Shown: positions 23,378-33,420 of the stretch, in pieces
Layout of the letters: every line of letters starts with the position of its first letter
How positions within the stretch are numbered: position 1 is the stretch's first letter
From: Dipteris shenzhenensis
Lineage: Eukaryota; Polypodiophyta; Polypodiopsida; Gleicheniales
NCBI GenBank assembly: GCA_047967505.1
Contig: CM106541.1
Strand: one strand, 5' to 3'
DNA: 64,000 bases
The notes under the pieces: model-generated
Databases searched by the model: none
What the model saw: the letters and a program-made list of their open reading frames with translations, nothing else
What the model was told of the DNA's origin: nothing
Program-made: the position numbers and the translations under genes

Positions 23378-25404
23378 TGTGACGCCAAAAATTGATATTT
23401 TTAACTTGGCATTGATATTGTTTTTCTCTATGTTTGATAAGGGTTTGAGTATCAAGTGATAGCCTAGCGGCTCTCACTTATTTCTATTTTGTATGATATT
23501 GTATGGGATTGAGAGGATGAGTGGAATGGCTCATTGTAAATACCATAGGTATGAATTATAAATACCTTGGTATGGGGTGAGAGTTATTTGTGTATGGGAT
23601 ATTATGAGTTTTTTAGAAAATAGGAAGAGCGAGTCATATAAAGAGGTGGGCTCATGTCCATGTGTTCCAATAATATAAGAGAGGCCACATGCCAAGCGTG
23701 TGGAAGGTATGTGGAGGAGTGTGAAGTCAAGAGGAATCCTTCTAGAAGTCCTATGTGGAATAAGGAGGATGTGGACATGTGGAAAAGAGAGGGTCCCTAT
23801 GGGCTCCATGTGAGGAGACTCTTGACTTTCTTAATATTTTAAGAGTCTTGAGCATCTTTTGATGGGACACATGGCAAGAGTAGCCAAAAAGGACATGGAT
23901 GGTGACATACGTGCTTATGTGATTGATGGGGAAAGGAATCTACAGGCAGCAATTGTAAATGGGTGAAGGAGGGTAACAAAATCTCTATAAAGGAGCCCTC
24001 CTCTCCCTTGTTCATCAATCTCTTCCACCATTAGGCCTCACGTTGCTATAGCTCTAGTCTCCCCAAGCCTCTTCCATGAGCCTTCTCTCCCTCTTGTAGA
24101 TATTCTCTTATGTAGACTCTTGAGTCCATCTCTCTCTAGTTTATTCTCTCTCAATGAGTAGTCTTGGAGCTTCCGCTCCCTCTTGTATGTATGAAACCTC
24201 TTCTTCTCCCTTGTGTTTGTAGTGTTGGAGTGGATTCTCACTCTATTTGTAACGAAGGTCACTTCAGGTTCTCTCTCTCTTGAGTGTCTCTTCCCTTTTC
24301 TTTCTTTCAAAGCCTTAAAAGTTCTTTCTATTCGACTGCTCACTATGCACACATGGTCCATTTGTTTCCTGAGCCACCATGTAAGCTTCTTCCCCTCTTC
24401 TAGGCGAAATCCATGAGGGGTGGATCGTTGATGAAGTGGAGTCTTGAGGGAGCATCCTGCTCAGGCGAAATTAGCCTAGGTGGAGGGCAGTTTTCATGAC
24501 AGTTTGACCCCCTATTAGTGTTTTGCTCATAACTTTGTGCTCGGTAGTCCGATTGTAATGAAATTTATAACAGCGCGAAGCTCTCTTCAAGGCGCATGTT
24601 TATATGTGATCAAATCTTGAATTAGATACTGCTGCAAAAAGTTATGAGTCTCTGTGTCTAACAGTCTGTTTTCATGACAGTTTTTACCCCCGTCTAGTAA
24701 ACTGTCCATAACTTTTTGGCCGCTTCTCTGTTTCTTACGAAACATATATCAGCGCGAAGCTCTCTTTAAGGCACATGTCTCTATGTGCTTAGATACTGCT
24801 GCAAAATGTTATGAGTCTCTGTGTTTGACAGTCTGTTTTCATGATAGTTTTTACCCCCTTCCAGTAAACTGTCCATATCTCTTCAACCGTCTGTCTGTTT
24901 TCAATGAAACTTTTATCACCACAAAGCCCATCTCAAGGTGCATCTCTTTGTGTGCTTACTAAAAGTTATAGGCCTCTGTGTCTAATGATAGTTTGTAGAG
25001 TGTTTTGAGCTAAGTGTAAAGGTGTCTATGAAGGAGGTGCAATGTTTCCTCGGAATCTACCCATCCGACCTAATCAGCCTCTTCAAACTCCTCGATATAT
25101 ATCAGTTCATGTTATGTTGAGCCGCAAGATCTTCTTTCAACAACTCTTCTCTTTGGCGCAGACCGGCTCGCTGAGATTATGGCCTCTGCTGATCCTTTCC
25201 TTCTCCCTATGCTTGATTACAACATCACTTGGGATGTTACCATCTTCATTCTCATCTGAGGGAGGAAAGTATGGTGTGGTATCTTAGCATAAAAGCTTTT
25301 TTTTAATATCCCATTCTCAATGATAAATATCTTTGGATGTCAGTTCGAAAGCAGTAGGAAGTGAAGAGGTGCGTGAAGTTTATTACCCCCAACTTCATGT
25401 CACA
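23378..25404 (+). repeat. 3' LTR of Tat element
   Basis: 2027 bp with the same ends as the 5' LTR. Relative to it, this copy has about 14 extra bases near 23915 and two internal deletions of 12 and 22 bases in the repeat array. Most other differences are single transitions. Confidence 0.93.
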
Positions 25405-25487
25405 CTGCCCTTGAGGAAGTTGTTATACACAATAGATCATATTTCAATAATGTACGTGGGCCTTTTATTTCAAAACAAAGCATAAAC
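25405..25487 (+). repeat. outer right arm of the split hairpin
   Basis: Its reverse complement matches the left arm at about 16462-16540 (shared blocks ACATTATTGAAATATGATCT and TATAACAACTTCCTCAA). It begins with CTGC, the target duplication of the retrotransposon. Confidence 0.85.
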
Positions 25488-26269
25488 CGATTGATTTTCT
25501 CTAACTGATAGCCTGACCAAATGCCAGATTATTCCCAAGTGCCGGCGAAACTTGTATCGTCGACACCCAACCATGGACAGGACTACTTGAAGCACGAGTG
25601 GGAACCCAAAAAAGAAGCCAAAACATCTCAAACCTAGCCGCCTTTCCTTGGAGCCGAGATTTGTCAAAATTTGGAATTTTGTGTTGTTTGAAAAGATAGG
25701 AGACGACGTGTCTATTACAAGGCGAAGTTCAATCTCGAATAGGAAGCATCATTTTCTCCTTCTTCCCCCACCCCCCTGATTCTCCTCCGCCGAGGATCAG
25801 ATTCCTGAATGAATCACTTTCATTCAACCAGGATTGGAATCTCCTAGCCTAGCCGCGATCAACCAAGTTGCCTATCTATGCAGTGACAAACCAGTTACCG
25901 ATACAATGCGAGACCCAATCTTACAGCTAAGATACTTGTTCCCCAAATTTTGATTTTATCATCTATTTACTATCTTCTTGAGAAACTGAAAGCCATCCTC
26001 CCACTATCCAATTCTGTATTATTGTATTTAATCTTGTGCGGTAGGTGAGGTTGGTCTACCTTATTTGAGACACTTGTTCCTCATACAATCAATCGCATCC
26101 ATGCATCTGCATTGAAATCCGTACCTACATATGCATGTTCACACGTATGTACCAGCCAATAGACCCCGACCAGTAGACCAGTAAGCAATCCATCTTTTTT
26201 TTTGGATTCTCCTATTTCCAAGTGTGGTTTTCGCCCGCAACCATCATATCAAATTATTTCCCATCAGTA

Positions 26270-26349
26270 TGCCAGGAACCAGACTTGAACTAGTGACACG
26301 AGGATTTTCAGTCCTCTGCTCTATCCAACTATTATGCGATAATCCCAAA
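26270..26349 (-). pseudogene. trnF-GAA: plastid-type trnF-GAA, degraded
   Basis: The minus strand carries AGAGGACTGAAAATCCTCGT (anticodon arm with GAA) and GTTCAAGTCTGGTTCCTGGCA, almost the plastid tRNA-Phe 3' half. The 5' acceptor and D arm (26330-26349) are rearranged, so it is not foldable as a complete tRNA. Confidence 0.85.
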
Positions 26350-26590
26350 CAAAGATCCCAGCGTGGATTGATTCTTTCCCTTACTTATCTGTCCAATGAA
26401 AGTACAAATCCATTTTTTTAATACCTTGCAGACGAACCATTCAGACAATCCATTGGATTTGCCAAATGGTTCAATCGCAAACCACTCAGAAATATTCTCG
26501 AGTTGAACTAGGGCTTTCTATAACAAGGGGCTTTCCCCTACCAATATCAATATTTTTCCCTAGGGCCCGGCATCTAGAATTGGCCCTCCT

Positions 26591-26661
26591 GACGAGATAG
26601 ATTGATTGGGAAATCGATTGGTTGAAAGCCTAACGTTTGCGGTTCGAATTTGCATCTCGTC
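26591..26661 (+). tRNA. tRNA-like cloverleaf with GAA anticodon
   Basis: GACGAGA at the start pairs perfectly with TCTCGTC at the end. A D-arm GATT/AATC, an anticodon loop TTGAAAG and a T-loop TTCGAAT in stem TGCGG/TTGCA follow in correct spacing. The anticodon stem has two mismatches. It could be a decayed native mitochondrial tRNA gene, and identity as Phe rests only on the anticodon. Confidence 0.35.
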
Positions 26662-26925
26662 CTATTGGGCCGCCCTAGCTAGTATTTCCACCCTGCCAAA
26701 GTTAGTTTTGCCTTTCCTGCTGCAAGAAGCATTCCATTCCCAATAGATTTTGATATTGGTTGGGGAAAGCCCCCTGGTATAGAAAGCCAAGGAATAGAAC
26801 CATGGGTTCGAACCCTCAATAGCGAAGGCACGAAGCGACCCGATTACAAGATACCTGCGAGTCATAAACCGTAAACTTTTAGCCTTATGCAAATACCATC
26901 ATGAACAAGTGGTCCTTGGAACAAG

Positions 26926-27172
26926 GGGGGTACGTTCACAAGAATGAAACTCAAAGGAATTGATGGGGGCCGGCACAAGCGGTGGAGCATGTGGTTTAAT
27001 TTGATGCAACGCGAAGAACACCTTACTAGGGCATGACATGCTGCAAATCCTTTCGAAAGAGAGGAGTGCCTTTGAGAATGTGGACACAGGTGGTGCATGG
27101 CTATCATCATCTCGTGCCGTAAGGTGTTGGGTTGAGTCCCGCAATGAGCGCAACCCCCATAATTAGTTGCTA
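26926..27172 (+). pseudogene. rrn16: plastid-type 16S rRNA fragment
   Basis: The segment matches the conserved 16S core around AAACTCAAAGGAATTGA(C/T)GGG, GGTTTAATT, ACGCGAAGAAC, GACACAGGTGGTGCATGGCT and GTGCCGTAAGGTGTTGGGTT. The AATCCTTTCGAAAGAGAGGA helix is plastid-like rather than mitochondrial. About 250 of about 1490 bases are present, with many C-to-T and G-to-A changes. The open frames on the opposite strand are artefacts. Confidence 0.92.
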
Positions 27173-27550
27173 TTATTATACCGACATTATCATATAATAA
27201 TAAGAAATGATTGTTGCTTTCGCTTCCATTACGAGTAGAATTCTTTCATTATCTCAAACATCATCGTAAAGTAAGATTAATCGTCTCGCTTGTCATGAAT
27301 CATTAGGGTTTTCTGCATTCTCGGTTCCTCGAAGAGATTCTAGGACATTTCGACTAGACGGAAGATAAAGGTCTGCCAAAATCATAGTGGGAAGGCCTCA
27401 GGTTACTGACTCGCCACCCTTCCCCGAAGACAACTATGGTTTGAAGAGCAGCTCTAGACCCACAACATTGATATAGTGTGCCGTTTTCATGACCAGTATA
27501 ATAATAAGTTTAATGGGTCGAGAAGTAATGAAAATAAATAATAATAATTA

Positions 27551-27623
27551 ACCTTCTTAACTCATGGGTTAGAATATCACTTTCATACAGCGGGAGTCAT
27601 TGGTTCGAATCCAATAGTAGGTA
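27551..27623 (+). tRNA. trnM-CAU: plastid-type trnM-CAU (elongator), near intact
   Basis: 73 nt: ACCTTCTTAACTCA...GCTTTCAT-like anticodon arm (here CACTTTCATACAGCG), GTCATTGGTTCGAATCCAAT and AGTAGGTA. The acceptor stem ACCTTCT/AGTAGGT has mismatches against the plastid form ACCTACT. Plastid-derived trnM is common in plant mitochondrial genomes. Expression in the nucleus is not expected. Confidence 0.88.
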
Positions 27624-27731
27624 ATCCCGAAGCTCGAGAGAGGTGAGGAAGGGCCATAGGTCTGAATCCATTCACCTTGACATCGGAATCGACATGCTGT
27701 AGCGCACCTCGCCCCCCTTTCGATCGTATTT

Positions 27732-27818
27732 GCATCAATTGGAGGTGTAGCTATTTCACAAGCTTATGTTTTTACAATCCCGATTCGTATTCACTTGAAT
27801 GATGCAATAAACCTGTGA
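27732..27818 (+). pseudogene. atp6: mitochondrial atp6 3' end
   Basis: The last 28 codons of ATP synthase subunit 6 (F0 proton channel): GGVAISQAYVFTIPIRIHLN then DAINL and a TGA. Finished plant ATP6 reads L-Q-A-Y-V-F-T-I-L-x-C-I-Y-L-N-D-A-I-N-L here. S for L, P for L and R for C are typical unedited C-to-U sites. Upstream sequence is not atp6, so only the tail was copied or survived. Confidence 0.8.
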
Positions 27819-29009
27819 TCCGCTGAAACTTGGGATTTCATACTACACCATAGCTCGATATTCCTTTCCAAATCGATTCTATTACAGGAATGGATTGTAG
27901 AACCCCCCAAGTGAACAACATGATATCAATATTTATTGGAGTGCAAGCTCAGCTCGATACGGGTTCCCTTCAGGCTAATGGTTTTTCCTAGGAATAGGGT
28001 TTCTTTGCTGTATGGGTGAGTAATTTCTGCTTTTCTTTCCTGTTTTGGGCACTCTCCCAGGAGTTCTGCTATCTTTGCTTCCGGCCGCTTTGCCTCTGAT
28101 AGTGGAGCGGTTACTCCGTTGATGAGCACAACGTCCAAAAGATTCTGGTGGGAGTATGCTACAGATAAGGCCCTAGATCCCCTGACTTTACGAAACCAAG
28201 AAGCGGTAGTAGGACGTGAAGACTGAAGTTAGTGTAGTGCTAGCCAAAACGTAAGATAATGAGTCCCAACATGGGGTTCCTGCTGTCCACGAGGTGTCAA
28301 AATAGACAAAGGCATGGTGGGCGTATCTCAGTTATTCCCCCTGATAAAACCTATTCCCCCGGATAAAACCTACCGATAAGACGAAGAGATTCCTCGAGAC
28401 CCTAGAGTCCTTATTTCCTCCCATGGCCAAAAACTGACAAGAGATTAAAGCAAAATTTTGTCGGAATCTTTCACTAGTCAACTCACCTTCTCCTTCCCAC
28501 AGATCGAAATGTGTCCGATCAATATATTTCACCACACGAAGTGATTAGTAGTAGAACGAATGCTCGCAGATGTTTGTCACTTCAATGAAACACATGTGTA
28601 TGAAGTGTTGATTCGGGGAAAGAATTGGTAAGTCTTCTAAGTCAGTGTCACTCGAACCATACCACCCTTTCCTCTCAAACCCCAAAAAAATAGAAGTTTT
28701 GATCTCTTTAGTAAAGGAGTACTCATGAATAATTCTTAGGAAGCAAATGATATGTTTGAAAAAGGGGGAGAAGGGTGTGGAACTAGTAACTCCCCCCCAC
28801 CATCAACCAATTAGCAATGAAATGCCTGATGGTTCTGCCAATTCGACAATCAAATGAAGATAATACACCAAAACAGTTACGAAAACCAGTTCTTCTGCAG
28901 ACGTGCGTTCCGTCACACAGACCGATTTTTGGTAGCCCACCAAGATATCCAGTACCCCGATGTATCACAATGTGGCCATTCACCCAAGTGGCATAATCAA
29001 GTGCTCTCC

Positions 29010-29043
29010 GAACCGTGTGACATGGTTGCCCATCACAAGGCTC
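29010..29043 (-). ncRNA. group II intron domain V
   Basis: A 34-nt hairpin on the minus strand: GAGCC...GGTTC basal stem, a two-base bulge and a GCAA tetraloop in stem GTGATGG/CCATGTCAC. This is the catalytic core of a group II intron, of the sort found in plant mitochondrial nad genes (followed by CGGAGAGCAC). The rest of the intron and the exon were not identified. Confidence 0.75.
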
Positions 29044-29170
29044 ACCAACTTGGGAGACCAAGAACAGGTGGGATGTGAACCATGTTACGAAGAAGCAAAT
29101 CCCATAGAATCCTCGGGGCTCCCTTAGGCACTATGTTGTTCATTGGTATTCCTTCCCCGAAGGTTGGTCA

Positions 29171-29383
29171 TCTTAGCCTTACTTTCCAAAATTTTTCTTT
29201 TGTTCCAAAATTCTTGATTCTTCCTAAATCTTCCTGACTGTAATTCAGCGGGTCCCAGATTGTATGTATACCGACTCGTTTGAGACGATTATAAGCCCTA
29301 GCAAGCAATTCTAGTTTATCAATGCATGTATGTTTAAGCACAAATTTCCGCATCGATTCATCCATATCATCCAGAGGAGAAGA
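29171..29383 (-). pseudogene. rpoA: plastid rpoA C-terminal domain fragment
   Basis: About 70 codons match the alpha-subunit C-terminal domain of plastid RNA polymerase: CIDKLELLARAYNRLKR, then GIHTIWDPLNYSQEDLGRI and a diverged tail. The family form is I-D-Q-L-E-L-P-x-R-x-Y-N-C-L-K-R-x-x-I-x-T-L-x-D-L-L-N-x-S-Q-E-D-L. It sits between a group II intron core and trnL-UAG, not next to rps11 or petD as in plastids, so it was moved. Confidence 0.8.
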
Positions 29384-29430
29384 AAAGTTCGTCGAATTGG
29401 AAGATGGCATAACTTCGAGGTTCAAACTGC

Positions 29431-29513
29431 TACGGATAGGGGGACTTGAACCCCCACGACATTGGTCACCAGAACCTAAACCTGGCATGTCTACCAATTC
29501 CATCATATTCGCA
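29431..29513 (-). tRNA. trnL-UAG: trnL-UAG of bacterial/mitochondrial type
   Basis: 83 nt on the minus strand: acceptor TGCGAAT, D arm GATGGAATTGGTAGACAT, anticodon arm CCAGGTTTAGGTTCTGG (UAG), long variable arm and T arm GGGGGTTCAAGTCCCCC. The 3' acceptor has one mismatch. It resembles bacterial tRNA-Leu(UAG) more than the plastid gene, so I infer a native mitochondrial gene. Angiosperm mitochondria usually lack native trnL. Confidence 0.82.
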
Positions 29514-30446
29514 CATCAGCTTGGGTGGGAAGTAATAATAGCCAGTGGAATATAAAAGGATATGCAGTGACAGGAAATTGGAAGGGGAAAACTATAGTTT
29601 AACATGATGATGACTTATAGTTGTTTTAGCGCAATATGGGACTGGGGGTGCTTATTTGGGTCTCGATCAGAAGAAGCTGTTGAATCATATCATGCACATT
29701 ACTCTTCCTCCTGGCACTAACTCTACACCTCTCTGGAGTCCAAGCCATGCTCAGATTCTAATTGATAGTCAAATCAATCCCTCAATGCTGCTGGATGGGC
29801 ATTCGGCAAAGAAAAAGCTCGCTTCTATTCGAGCTTGCTGGAACTTGCTGACGAAAGTGCTCGCTCGCTACCGCAAGCTCCCGAACTTGTTAGCGGAACT
29901 GACACGTGGAGATTTACCAAATCTGAATAAGCTAATAAGTGAATACATGCCTTGCTCTATGCCAGAACCATCATGAACTGGCATGAACCTGATCAAATGC
30001 CCTTCCCTAAGAAGGGAACCAACCTCGATGCACATGAAGGACGATGGGGCGGATGATTTGAACAATTGGCTTCGAGGTTATAATGTGATCTGGGAACCAG
30101 AATTTTTTTTTCCTTCTTTTGTGGGAGAGTCAGGAACATTCTAAATCAAGACGGACTACTTTGAGTCCCTCCTCCCACCTATTGATGGATCGTCCAGTTC
30201 ATGTTACGACGATGAACTGGATATAGCAATAGATCCCAAGGCGAAAAATAATATCAAGAATAATTCAATAAAGGAACCTGGAAATTTCAGTGAATAGAAT
30301 GCCTAGGGAATGCCAACAACTATGAGGGGGGAGCAAAGTAGTCAAATCCTTGAATCTTTGTTATCATTGTATAAAATTGAGTTATAGTTAAATAATGATA
30401 ACATCTTCACCATTCTTCAAAAAAAAAGAACGGGAGAAAACTTGTC

Positions 30447-30660
30447 ATTTTGACCCTGGTGGATTAACCCCTGGGAAACAAATCCAAGCAATGAAGAATC
30501 CTGTAGATGCTACAATAGCAGGCCCTTCCCCCTGCCAACCGCTAGTTATTCTGGTATGGAGATGAATAGCATATATCAATTGAGTCACTAATGCCCAGGT
30601 TTCCTTAGGGTCCCGGCTCCAGTAGGATCCCCACGCTTCATTAGCCCCCGGGTTCTACTA
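30447..30660 (-). pseudogene. ccsA: plastid ccsA C-terminal fragment
   Basis: The minus strand reads [20 protein letters not shown], then [25 protein letters not shown] and PGVNPPGSK. The plastid cytochrome c synthesis protein CcsA (heme attachment, thylakoid membrane) has [18 protein letters not shown] here. Two W positions are R, as in unedited codons. The N-terminal two thirds is absent and the end is diverged. Confidence 0.88.
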
Positions 30661-31090
30661 CAACCCAAAGACGGTAGCTATCATTAAACAATAATCAAAG
30701 TCCAGCACACTTTATTGCTTTTTGGGATTAATCAGAGTTACAACTCCAGCTATTGCCGATGGATTATCAATACCATAATATTCTTGGCAAGACTTGTTCA
30801 CCGATTACCTCATTCCTTTAGAAAACACTCTTTGATGTTTGGTCTAACCCCTCACCTGGCTGAAGGGAACCTCTCAGCAGCAACAGATAGATTTCCATTT
30901 CGCTTGCAAAGCACGAGGCTGGAATTGTTCTTTGGAGAACACTTAGCCCAAGGTTGGGAAGCTTGGATCAGGCGTACCTCATTTGAGGTCGTGTTTGTGA
31001 CTTCTGCCCACCGAGGGATAGACACTCGTGGTTCTGGCGGCGAAGTGGTAACCAAAAAACTCGGACAATGCTCCTATTGATAGGACTAGT

Positions 31091-31566
31091 AGAGCGGTTG
31101 GGTTAATGGGACTACTGCTTGCAACAACATTTATCCTGCTAGGACCGCTTCCATCGTGTGGAGCAAAGTTGCCTTCCATTGGGTTTGGAGGGTTCTCATC
31201 AATGTTGCATCGGCTTTCCCATGTTGTGTACCAACATTTGAACTCACTGGAAAATTCCAATACGAATTGTGTGAGAATAATTCAAGTGTGTGTCTTGAGC
31301 TTGTAGTTGTAAATCTAAATTTGCCATTACTTTGTCTCAAAGCCATACTTCATCTTCAATAATGCCTACTTCTCTAAATCTTTATGATTGCAAATGGGAG
31401 ACAATGTATGGTTTTGAAAGTATTAAAAGTAGAATGTTTTATTTGGGAATAAGTTTAGGAACTATTATGTGTGCAAATCATATTTCATCTTTGTTAATGG
31501 TTACCTTGTGAAGTGTTTATAAATAATAGCAAAAAACAATGTTTGCCTCCAAAAGCTTTAGAACTA
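31091..31566. other. anonymous DNA at the edge of the organelle insert
   Basis: No gene, RNA or transposon end recognised. The sequence changes to strongly AT-rich nuclear-type DNA by about 31.3 kb. Confidence 0.4.
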
Positions 31567-32275
31567 CACTTGTTTAATAAGAAAGCAACTAAATAAATGT
31601 GCTATGGTCTTAAGGAAGAAACAACAAAAGAGACTTTTGCTAAAAAACATAACGTAATAACTTGTAACTGCAAAATAGGTGTTTTTCAAAATGTTATACA
31701 AAGTATGAAATGAGAATAGCATTTGTTTGCAAGTAAATAATCCAAAAATGAGCAAAATCTAGATATGAAGAATGTCTTTGATAAGATTCCAACTAAGCAA
31801 CATAAAAAAGCACTTGTTTAATAGGTCTGCAAACTAAATTAATGTGCTATGGTCTCAAGGAAGAAGCTACAAAAGCAAACTTTTACTAAAAATCATAACG
31901 TACTAACTTGTAACTACAAAGGAGGCATTTTTTAAAATGTTGTACTACAAAGTATGAAATGAGCTTAGCATTTGTTTCCAAGTAAATAATTTGGAAATAA
32001 GCAAAATCTACATATCAAGAATGTCTTTGTTTTGATTCCAAATAACCGACATCAAAAAGCAAATGGTTTTTTCCCGTTTCAGAATTAGAGCAATAGAATT
32101 ACTTCACTATCTTTTCCATTCCAACAAAGATCTATGCAAAACCAAAAAGATGTAATTTCTGTAATTGAAAAGTAAAATGACCATAGCATTTATTTCCAAG
32201 TAAATAATTAGAAAATGAACAAAATTTAGGAATGATGGAGCTCTTTGTTTTGATTCTAAATAACAAACAATACAA
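31567..32275. repeat. 244-bp tandem repeat, about 2.7 copies
   Basis: Copies start at 31567 (CACTTGTTTAATAAG) and 31811 (CACTTGTTTAATAGG). They share AATGTGCTATGGTCT(T/C)AAGGAAGAA, CATAACGTA(A/C)TAACTTGTAACT, ACAAAGTATGAAATGAG and AGCATTTGTTT(G/C)CAAGTAAATAAT. A third partial, more diverged copy covers about 32150-32275. No coding content was recognised. Confidence 0.88.
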
Positions 32276-32705
32276 GTATCTCACTATGTTTTCCATTCGA
32301 ATTAAGATAGATGAACAAAAAAAGAGATGGAAATTTCCTTCATTGGAAAATTACACAAGATGTAAATATATTCAAACATCCATGTTTGCAAGGTTTATGA
32401 TTGAAACGGCGGTGTTTGCGTAGCATGCAGCGTAAGAGATCCCAAGCTATTTGGGCGGTTAAAAAAGAGGGCGTAGCAACTTCGAATTAGGCATCTATGA
32501 CTTCTGCAGGACCAGGAAGAGGTGGCCTAATGTACATATTAATTTGGCACTTCAATTTCAGGTCGCATCCTCGGTCGCGAATGATTTGCCGAACTGAAGA
32601 CATGACGTAAAATGTAAATAGCATCAAAAAATTAAAAGGCATGCATGGCATAAGGCACGCAAAAAGAGCTTCTCATGCTTGCTTGGCAGTCGCGTAGAAC
32701 GCTGT
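32276..32705. other. anonymous DNA between repeat and gene
   Basis: No feature recognised. It follows the 3' end of the minus-strand gene below and may hold its untranslated region. Confidence 0.35.
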
Positions 32706-32845
32706 CTTCAATGTTTTTTTAGAGCTCTTGCGAATACGCCCTTCTTTAATTGGAGCTAGGACAAGAGGGAAGCTCCTTCAATGTTTTTTTAGAGCTCTTG
32801 CGAATGCGCCCTTCTTTAATTGGAGCTAGGACAAGAGGGAAGCTT
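32706..32845. repeat. 70-bp tandem duplication in a gene's 3' end
   Basis: Two near-identical 70-bp copies (32706-32775 and 32776-32845, one clear base change). Because 70 is not a multiple of three, the second copy is read in another frame and supplies the stop codon of the minus-strand gene. Confidence 0.93.
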
Positions 32846-33420
32846 GTGACAGACACTGGGAGAGGCGTCGAGGTCTGTATCAAGCACGAACCGGAAGTTG
32901 AAAGAACACCATGTTGTGCGAGGGCTTGAACAGCTTCTCTCATTAGCGGGCCTAGACCTACACACACATGGATTTTAAAAATACAAGATGTATATGATGG
33001 GAATCGGCAGCGCTGAAACACATTCAAAAAAAGGCCGCATACCTTGTGCGGGATCAAAAGGCTCCATCCCACTAGTTGTTTTGTGGACTCCCGTTTGTAT
33101 TAATATGTCCAAGCACAAGTCGATCCAACACATATTAATCAATAACAGTTCGAATACAAAATACGAGTTTACTGAAACAAACAGAATTAAGTGATCAAAC
33201 ATACCATCTGTTCCATGCAAACGGCTCAAAATTTCTTCAGCAGCACGAACACTCTCGGGAGTCTGTGAAGGCATAGCTTTAGTTTGATGTTTTCGTTTGG
33301 GATCGTCCTCTCGCGCACATCAGCGTTGATCATTTCCACGTTTATCCATATTGCACTCATCGACTTCCTCTGCGACAAGCAGACAGTTTTGTTTGTGGAA
33401 AAAGGCATAGCGCAACCTGC
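32746..33420 (-). CDS. unrecognised three-exon gene (possibly damaged)
   Basis: Three exons on the minus strand fit splice signals and phase: exon 1 ends at 33205 (donor GTATG), exon 2 is 33087-33043 (acceptor AG, donor GTATGC, 45 bp), exon 3 starts at 32957 after TGTGTGTAG. The joined protein contains MPSQTPESVRAAEEILSRLH, GMEPFDPAQGLGPLMREAVQ and ALAQHGVLSTSGS. I do not recognise the family. Upstream of exon 1 the frame stays readable to about 33400 except for one TGA that could be a decayed CGA. The C-terminus is altered by the 70-bp duplication. The start codon is not established. The consistent phases argue for a real gene or young pseudogene. Confidence 0.5.

Larger units (their letters stand above)
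16658..25404 (+). mobile_element. Tat-type Ty3/gypsy retrotransposon, integrase-less
   Basis: A complete insertion: two 2-kb LTRs (TGTGAC...GTCACA), a PBS five bases inside the 5' LTR, a polypurine tract abutting the 3' LTR, and flanking CTGC (or ACTGC if the terminal A is shared) as target duplication. The interior (4.67 kb) encodes gag, protease, RT, gypsy RNase H and a second archaeal-type RNase H (aRNH). The aRNH is the hallmark of the plant Tat lineage. Integrase is absent. Stop codons at 19899, about 21319, about 21413 and 21988 look like CAA, CAG or CGA changed to stops, and there are frameshifts near 21650, 22170 and 22905. LTRs agree at roughly 98 percent by eye apart from short indels, so the insertion is fairly young compared with the other elements here. 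Confidence 0.92.
25488..31090. other. nuclear copy of mitochondrial DNA with plastid-type pieces
   Basis: This stretch holds fragments of atp6, a group II intron and a bacterial-type trnL-UAG (mitochondrial), mixed with plastid-type trnF-GAA, rrn16, trnM-CAU, rpoA and ccsA. The mixed order does not match a plastid map. The simplest reading is one mitochondrial segment that already contained captured plastid DNA. Between named pieces I see non-coding sequence of similar character. Open frames such as 27926-28138 (minus), 28332-28535 (minus), 29656-29976 (plus) and 30715-31080 are unassigned. The right border lies somewhere around 31.1 kb. Confidence 0.75.

Noticed and set aside
26780-26880. 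Possible tRNA-Ser (T arm GAGGGTTCGAACCC on the minus strand)
   Set aside because: No matching acceptor or anticodon arm could be placed.
26862-27153. Minus-strand frames of about 80 codons
   Set aside because: They are antisense to the 16S rRNA fragment.
29322-29555. Plus-strand frame over trnL and rpoA
   Set aside because: It is the shadow of the minus-strand tRNA and rpoA remnant.
16153-31090. Window being mitochondrial rather than nuclear DNA
   Set aside because: LTR retrotransposons, spliceosomal introns, GA/GT arrays and decayed organelle genes all point to nuclear DNA.
25405-31090. CRISPR array or bacterial operon
   Set aside because: No spaced direct repeats or bacterial gene organisation; rRNA and tRNA similarity is organellar.
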